A DNA stretch of 9,106 bases. It comes from Phycisphaerales bacterium (GTDB lineage: Bacteria > Planctomycetota > Phycisphaerae > Phycisphaerales > UBA1924). The translations under genes were made by a program, and so were the position numbers. Below, in pieces: positions 6,268-9,106 of the stretch. Location: positions 1-9,106 of the forward strand of contig JAUXUZ010000022.1 of NCBI GenBank assembly GCA_030680655.1, given 5' to 3'. The notes under the pieces are model-generated. The model was not told the origin of the DNA. It did not search any database and saw only the letters and a program-made list of their open reading frames with translations. Positions within the stretch are counted from its first letter, which is position 1; each line of letters starts with the position of its first letter.

Positions 6268-6274
6268 TCGTCAA
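6247..6274 (-). promoter_or_regulatory. Candidate promoter for the dockerin-tailed gene
   Basis: On the minus strand, TTGACG (6269-6274) and TATATT (6247-6252) separated by 16 nt; each hexamer matches the sigma-70 consensus at 5 of 6 positions. The predicted start near 6240 gives a leader of about 95 nt before the ATG at 6144. This is the best promoter match in the window and stands out in otherwise GC-rich DNA. Confidence 0.6.
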
Positions 6275-6297
6275 GCCCTCGGCAGTGAATTCTGACC

Positions 6298-7605
6298 ATG
6301 TCGTCACATCCCGGTCTGAAAAGCCTGGTTTCGTCAACCGTTCGGGGACGGACTTCGCCCCTTACGCGCACCGAGAAGCTCAAGTCACAGCAGGTGGCTT
6401 TGCGCCTGCGCGACGAGCTGCGGGCCGTGATCGACCTGCTTTCCCCCCCAGATCGAGGTGCAAGCGCGCTCGCGAAGAAGCTCAATCTAGACCGTGCGAC
6501 CTGTCAGCGGATCGTGGCGACCATTGCCGAGCCGACGCCCGACGCCCGCACTTTGGTGAACTTCCCGGGGATCGAGGGGCTGCGGTTGTTTATCGACGCA
6601 GTGGCCAAGCGCCCCAAGGCCGCGCAGGGCGACCGGCAGATTATCGAGTCGGCGGCCAACGCAATCGACAGTCTCGAGAGCCTGCTGGACCAGTTGAAAG
6701 TGTCGCAGCGCGGCCTGCGGCGGCTGCTCGAAGACCACTCGGTGCAACCAGTCGAGGCCGCCCAGGCCGAGAACGAATGGCTCGGACAAGACGATGTCGC
6801 CGCGCGGGCGACGCTGTTCAACGCCGCGGCGCACGTCGTTGGGCGTTGGACCGACACGCTCGTTGGCGTTTCGATCATCCGACCGGTCGTCGGCTCGCCC
6901 AAGCTCACCCAGAGCGTGCAGCTGCGGGCCCACCTTGGGCACCACGCCCACCAGACGAGCGTTCCGCTGGAGCTGGGCAGCCGCGCCCAGGTGCACGACA
7001 CCGACAAGACGGTGTACACCACCCTCGACGAAGAAGGGCGGTCGGGCCCGTGGGGGGCGCTGGTGGTCCCGTACTGCTCGCGACCGCTGCCGCGGGTCAC
7101 ATCCCGCCGGATCGGCGGGATGGTGACGCACGTAGTCGAACGTGAGGAGTCGTCGCCCGACGCGCCGTTTGATGTGGTGATCGCCAACCGCACCGGAACG
7201 CCCGAACCGCACCCGGCGACGCTGACGCCGGCGGTGGGCGAGGTCTCATCGATCGTGCGCTACCCGAGCCGGCGGATGCTCCACGACGTCTTCCTGCACC
7301 GCGACATCGCCCGCACGTGCATCCCCGCGCTGGAGACGCACCTGTGGACGCCCACCGACACGCGTTTGATGGCCCGGTGGTCTACCCGCATCCCAGGTGG
7401 TCCGAAGCTGCAACTGCTGGGCCAAGGGCTCAGGGTCGCGTCGACGCCGGCGTGGGACCGCTACCTCGACCTGCTCCGCTACGGGTTCGAGCACGCCGGC
7501 TGGAACCCCGACGAGTTCGTCGGCTACCGCTGCGAGATCGAGTTCCCCCTCTGGCGCTGCTCGTACCACTTCCTCTTTGACTTCACGGCCGGCGACACGG
7601 CGTGA
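6298..7605 (+). CDS. Winged-helix/HTH protein of unknown family
   Basis: A 435-residue soluble protein with no signal peptide or membrane segment. Residues about 32-77 look like a winged-helix HTH of the IclR/MarR style: 'LRAVIDLLSPPDRGASALAKKLNLDRATCQRIVATI', where 'ASALAKKLNLDRATCQRIV' would be the helix-turn-helix. A helical, possibly coiled stretch follows at 115-146. The remainder (about 160-430) is a mixed alpha/beta region I do not recognise; it includes 'VVGRWTDTLVGVSIIRP' (180-196), a His-containing 'AHLGHHAHQTSVPLEL' (211-226), and a C-terminus rich in Trp, Tyr and Phe. It could be a ligand-sensing or oligomerisation domain, but nothing shows which. The ATG at 6298 has only a weak ribosome binding site. 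It is divergent from the dockerin-tailed gene and shares a compact control region with it, so autoregulation and control of that gene are plausible. Confidence 0.75.
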   Translation: MSSHPGLKSLVSSTVRGRTSPLTRTEKLKSQQVALRLRDELRAVIDLLSPPDRGASALAKKLNLDRATCQRIVATIAEPTPDARTLVNFPGIEGLRLFIDAVAKRPKAAQGDRQIIESAANAIDSLESLLDQLKVSQRGLRRLLEDHSVQPVEAAQAENEWLGQDDVAARATLFNAAAHVVGRWTDTLVGVSIIRPVVGSPKLTQSVQLRAHLGHHAHQTSVPLELGSRAQVHDTDKTVYTTLDEEGRSGPWGALVVPYCSRPLPRVTSRRIGGMVTHVVEREESSPDAPFDVVIANRTGTPEPHPATLTPAVGEVSSIVRYPSRRMLHDVFLHRDIARTCIPALETHLWTPTDTRLMARWSTRIPGGPKLQLLGQGLRVASTPAWDRYLDLLRYGFEHAGWNPDEFVGYRCEIEFPLWRCSYHFLFDFTAGDTA

Positions 7606-7628
7606 CGCCGACGTAACCCAAGGTAACC

Positions 7629-7643
7629 CGCCGCTTGGCGGCG
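7629..7643 (+). terminator. Weak hairpin after the HTH gene
   Basis: CGCCGC (7629-7634) and GCGGCG (7638-7643) form a 6-bp stem with a TTG loop, 23 nt after the HTH gene stop. No T-run follows, so it is a poor intrinsic terminator. A GTAACCC direct repeat (7614-7620 and 7623-7629) lies just before it. The rest of the 96-bp gap holds only the nfeD ribosome binding site. Confidence 0.3.
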
Positions 7644-7701
7644 CGCATCACGCATATCATCGGGCGCTCGCACGCAGGCCTTTCGAAGGGGGTTTTCCGC
7701 G

Positions 7702-8277
7702 ATGCTCAATGAGCTCTTCCAATCACCCGCGCTCTGGTTCACCGTTCCGGCACTGCTGGGCACGGGCATTTTTCTGCTCAAGCTCCTGCTGATCATGGTC
7801 GGTCTTGATCACCACGGGGACGCGGACGGCCTCGACGGCGGGCACGGTCACCACGGCGGCGACGCCAGCGGGGCGTTCAAGCTCGTGTCGGTGCAGACGA
7901 CCTTCGGTTTCATCATGGGCTTTGGGTGGGGCGGGCTGGTGTGCCTGAAGGCGTTCGAGTGGTCGCCCGCGTTGAGCGTGCTGGGCGGCCTGGTGAGTGG
8001 CTCGGCGTTCGGGTTCCTCGTCGCGCTGCTGCTGCACGCGGTCAAGAAGATGGAGAGCAGCGGGAACGTCAACATGGCCTCCGCCGTCGGGCACGAGGCG
8101 GACGTCTACGCCAACATCCCCGCCAAGGGCGAGGGGCGCGGCCAGGTGCGCGTAGTCATCGGAAACCGCGAACGCATCGTGCAGGCAACCTCCGACGGAC
8201 CGGCCCTCAAGACCGGCAGCCGCGTAAAGGTCGTCCACACCCACACCGACAACTCGATCATCGTGACGCCGGTTTGA
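7702..8277 (+). CDS. NfeD-like membrane protein (OB-fold)
   Basis: A 191-residue membrane protein of the NfeD/YqiJ type, normally encoded next to a flotillin and thought to act with it in membrane microdomains. Three hydrophobic segments are visible: about 11-34, 66-84 and 90-114. The C-terminal part (126-191) fits the NfeD OB-fold: 'GHEADVYANIPAKGEGRGQVRV', 'ERIVQATSDGPALKTGSRVKVV' and a final strand 'SIIVTPV'. It lacks the serine protease (ClpP-like) domain of long NfeD proteins, so it is the short form. The loop between segments 1 and 2 (36-56) is rich in His, Asp and Gly (five His within 16 residues), an odd metal-binding-like stretch. GAAGGGGG (7685-7692) lies 9 nt before the ATG and supports this start. 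The flotillin gene begins 178 bp downstream. Confidence 0.85.
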   Translation: MLNELFQSPALWFTVPALLGTGIFLLKLLLIMVGLDHHGDADGLDGGHGHHGGDASGAFKLVSVQTTFGFIMGFGWGGLVCLKAFEWSPALSVLGGLVSGSAFGFLVALLLHAVKKMESSGNVNMASAVGHEADVYANIPAKGEGRGQVRVVIGNRERIVQATSDGPALKTGSRVKVVHTHTDNSIIVTPV

Positions 8278-8455
8278 ACCGCGCGGGGCTGTGCGCACCG
8301 GGGACGGGCCAACCGCCCGCTCCTACGGCGCAGCCGTAAGGCCGCCCCCCGTTGACAGCGGGCCCGGCCCGACCCCCGCCGCACTCTGCGGCCCGGTTTC
8401 CTGTACACTCACGCACACACCCGGGCGCTCCCTGCGCCCATCGAAGGGGACTCTC
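8278..8455 (+). other. Structured gap between nfeD-like and flotillin genes
   Basis: 178 bp without a gene. It holds two perfect small hairpins: TACGGC/GCCGTA (8324-8329 and 8333-8338) and GCCGCA/TGCGGC (8378-8383 and 8387-8392), the second followed by CCGGTTTCC. Either could act as a weak terminator or attenuator. TTGACA (8352-8357) looks like a -35 but has no -10 at the right distance; TACACT (8404-8409) looks like a -10 but has no -35. The flotillin ribosome binding site, AAGGGGA, is at 8444-8450. Whether the flotillin gene has its own promoter cannot be told. Confidence 0.4.
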
Positions 8456-9106
8456 TTGAACACGTTCACACTCGCATTCCAGTCCGGTTCCAGCACCAGT
8501 TTCGCGCCGCTGATCTACATCGGGGCGATCCTGGCCCTGCTGCTGGTGCTGCTCTTCTTCGGGCTGCTGGTGGCCCGGCAGTACAAACGCTGCCCCAGCA
8601 ACCGCATCCTGGTCATCTACGGAAAGGTCGGCAAAGAGCGGTCGAGCAAGTGCCTCCACGGCGGCGGCGCGTTCGTCGTGCCGCTGGTGCAGGACTACTC
8701 GTACCTGTCGCTGGAGCCGATCGTCATCGACATCCCACTCGAGGGGGCGCTGTCGCTCAACAACATCCGCGTCAACGTGCCGGCGACGTTCACCGTCGCC
8801 ATCTCGGTCGACCCGGTGCTGATGAACAACGCCGCCGAGCGCCTGCTGAACATGCCCGTGCAGGTGGTGCGCGAGCAGGCCCAGGACATCATCCTCGGCC
8901 AGCTGCGGCTGGTCATCGCGACCTTGACGATCGAAGAGATCAACAAGGACCGCGAGAAGTTCATGAACCTGATCAACGAGAACGTCGGTCAGGAGATCAA
9001 CAAGCTCGGGCTCTACCTCATCAACGTCAACATCCGCGACATCACCGACTCGAGCGGGTACATCGAGGCCATCGGCAAGCGGGCGGCCGCCGAGGCCATC
9101 CAGCGC
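8456..9106 (+). CDS. Flotillin-like SPFH protein (partial, 3' end outside window)
   Basis: An open frame of 217 codons that continues past the window end without a stop. It encodes a flotillin: a membrane-anchored scaffold protein of lipid microdomains. Residues 18-40 are a hydrophobic anchor, followed by 'RQYKRCPSNRILVIYGKVG' (41-59) and a well-conserved SPFH domain ('HGGGAFVVPLVQDY', 68-81; 'LSLNNIRVNVPATFTV', 99-114; 'AQDIILGQLRLVIATLTIEEIN', 142-163; 'INVNIRDITDSSGYIEAIGKRAAAEAI', 189-215). The helical repeat region typical of flotillins would come next. The start is TTG (8456-8458), supported by AAGGGGA five nt upstream and by no other start before the anchor; family N-termini also begin shortly before the anchor. 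It follows an NfeD-like gene, its usual partner. It resembles the YqiK/FloT group more than FloA. Confidence 0.93.
   Translation, partial: MNTFTLAFQSGSSTSFAPLIYIGAILALLLVLLFFGLLVARQYKRCPSNRILVIYGKVGKERSSKCLHGGGAFVVPLVQDYSYLSLEPIVIDIPLEGALSLNNIRVNVPATFTVAISVDPVLMNNAAERLLNMPVQVVREQAQDIILGQLRLVIATLTIEEINKDREKFMNLINENVGQEINKLGLYLINVNIRDITDSSGYIEAIGKRAAAEAIQR

Noticed and set aside
6487..7212. Two minus-strand open frames within the HTH gene
   Set aside because: Low-complexity shadow translations with no ribosome binding site; the + frame has a recognisable HTH and a good promoter.
8352..8357. Perfect TTGACA as a promoter for the flotillin gene
   Set aside because: The region 15-19 nt downstream is all G and C with no -10-like hexamer.

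Overview
The window looks like a chromosomal segment from a high-GC planctomycete, most likely of the class Phycisphaerae. The best clue is the secreted protein at 4447-6144. It ends in two tandem copies of a 'D-N-N-D-F-[IV]-V-F-I-D' motif and a terminal Gly-Cys, as in the 'GC-type dockerin' tail of that lineage. The closely packed GC-rich genes fit this. The assignment is inference from protein style, since no rRNA gene is present.

Layout. (1) 44-469 (+) encodes a DUF559 (Vsr-like) endonuclease-fold protein. It is followed by two inverted copies of a ~55-bp palindrome-bearing repeat (472-526 and 567-622). These lie between its stop and the stop of the convergent rimO gene. (2) 645-4309 (-) is a housekeeping run read right to left: pgsA, pgpA (overlapping pgsA by 4 bp), a DUF4160/DUF2442 small-gene pair, then rimO (ribosomal protein S12 methylthiotransferase). 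The small pair separates rimO from its phospholipid-synthesis neighbours and has its own promoter-like sequence. (3) 4447-6144 (-) encodes an exported repeat protein, probably a beta-propeller with seven copies of a 'QKVDAAG...W'-type motif, plus the dockerin-like tail. A hairpin terminator (4376-4397) separates it from pgsA. (4) 6145-6297 is an AT-rich divergent control region. Two promoter-like sequences face away from each other and share their -10 region, and an operator-like repeat is centred on it. (5) 6298-7605 (+) encodes a winged-helix/HTH protein of a family I do not recognise. (6) 7702-9106 (+) carries an NfeD-like membrane protein and the start of a flotillin (SPFH protein), the usual membrane-microdomain pair. 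The flotillin gene starts with TTG and runs off the window end.

How the genes fit together: pgsA and pgpA encode two consecutive steps of phosphatidylglycerol synthesis and are translationally linked. NfeD and flotillin are a known functional pair. The HTH protein and the dockerin-tailed protein share one compact divergent control region, so the HTH protein may control both itself and the exported protein. The most interesting less-described items are that control region with its unknown regulator, the DUF4160/DUF2442 pair inside a housekeeping cluster, and the DUF559 gene beside inverted palindromic repeats.

No rRNA, tRNA, CRISPR array, transposase or integrase gene was seen.
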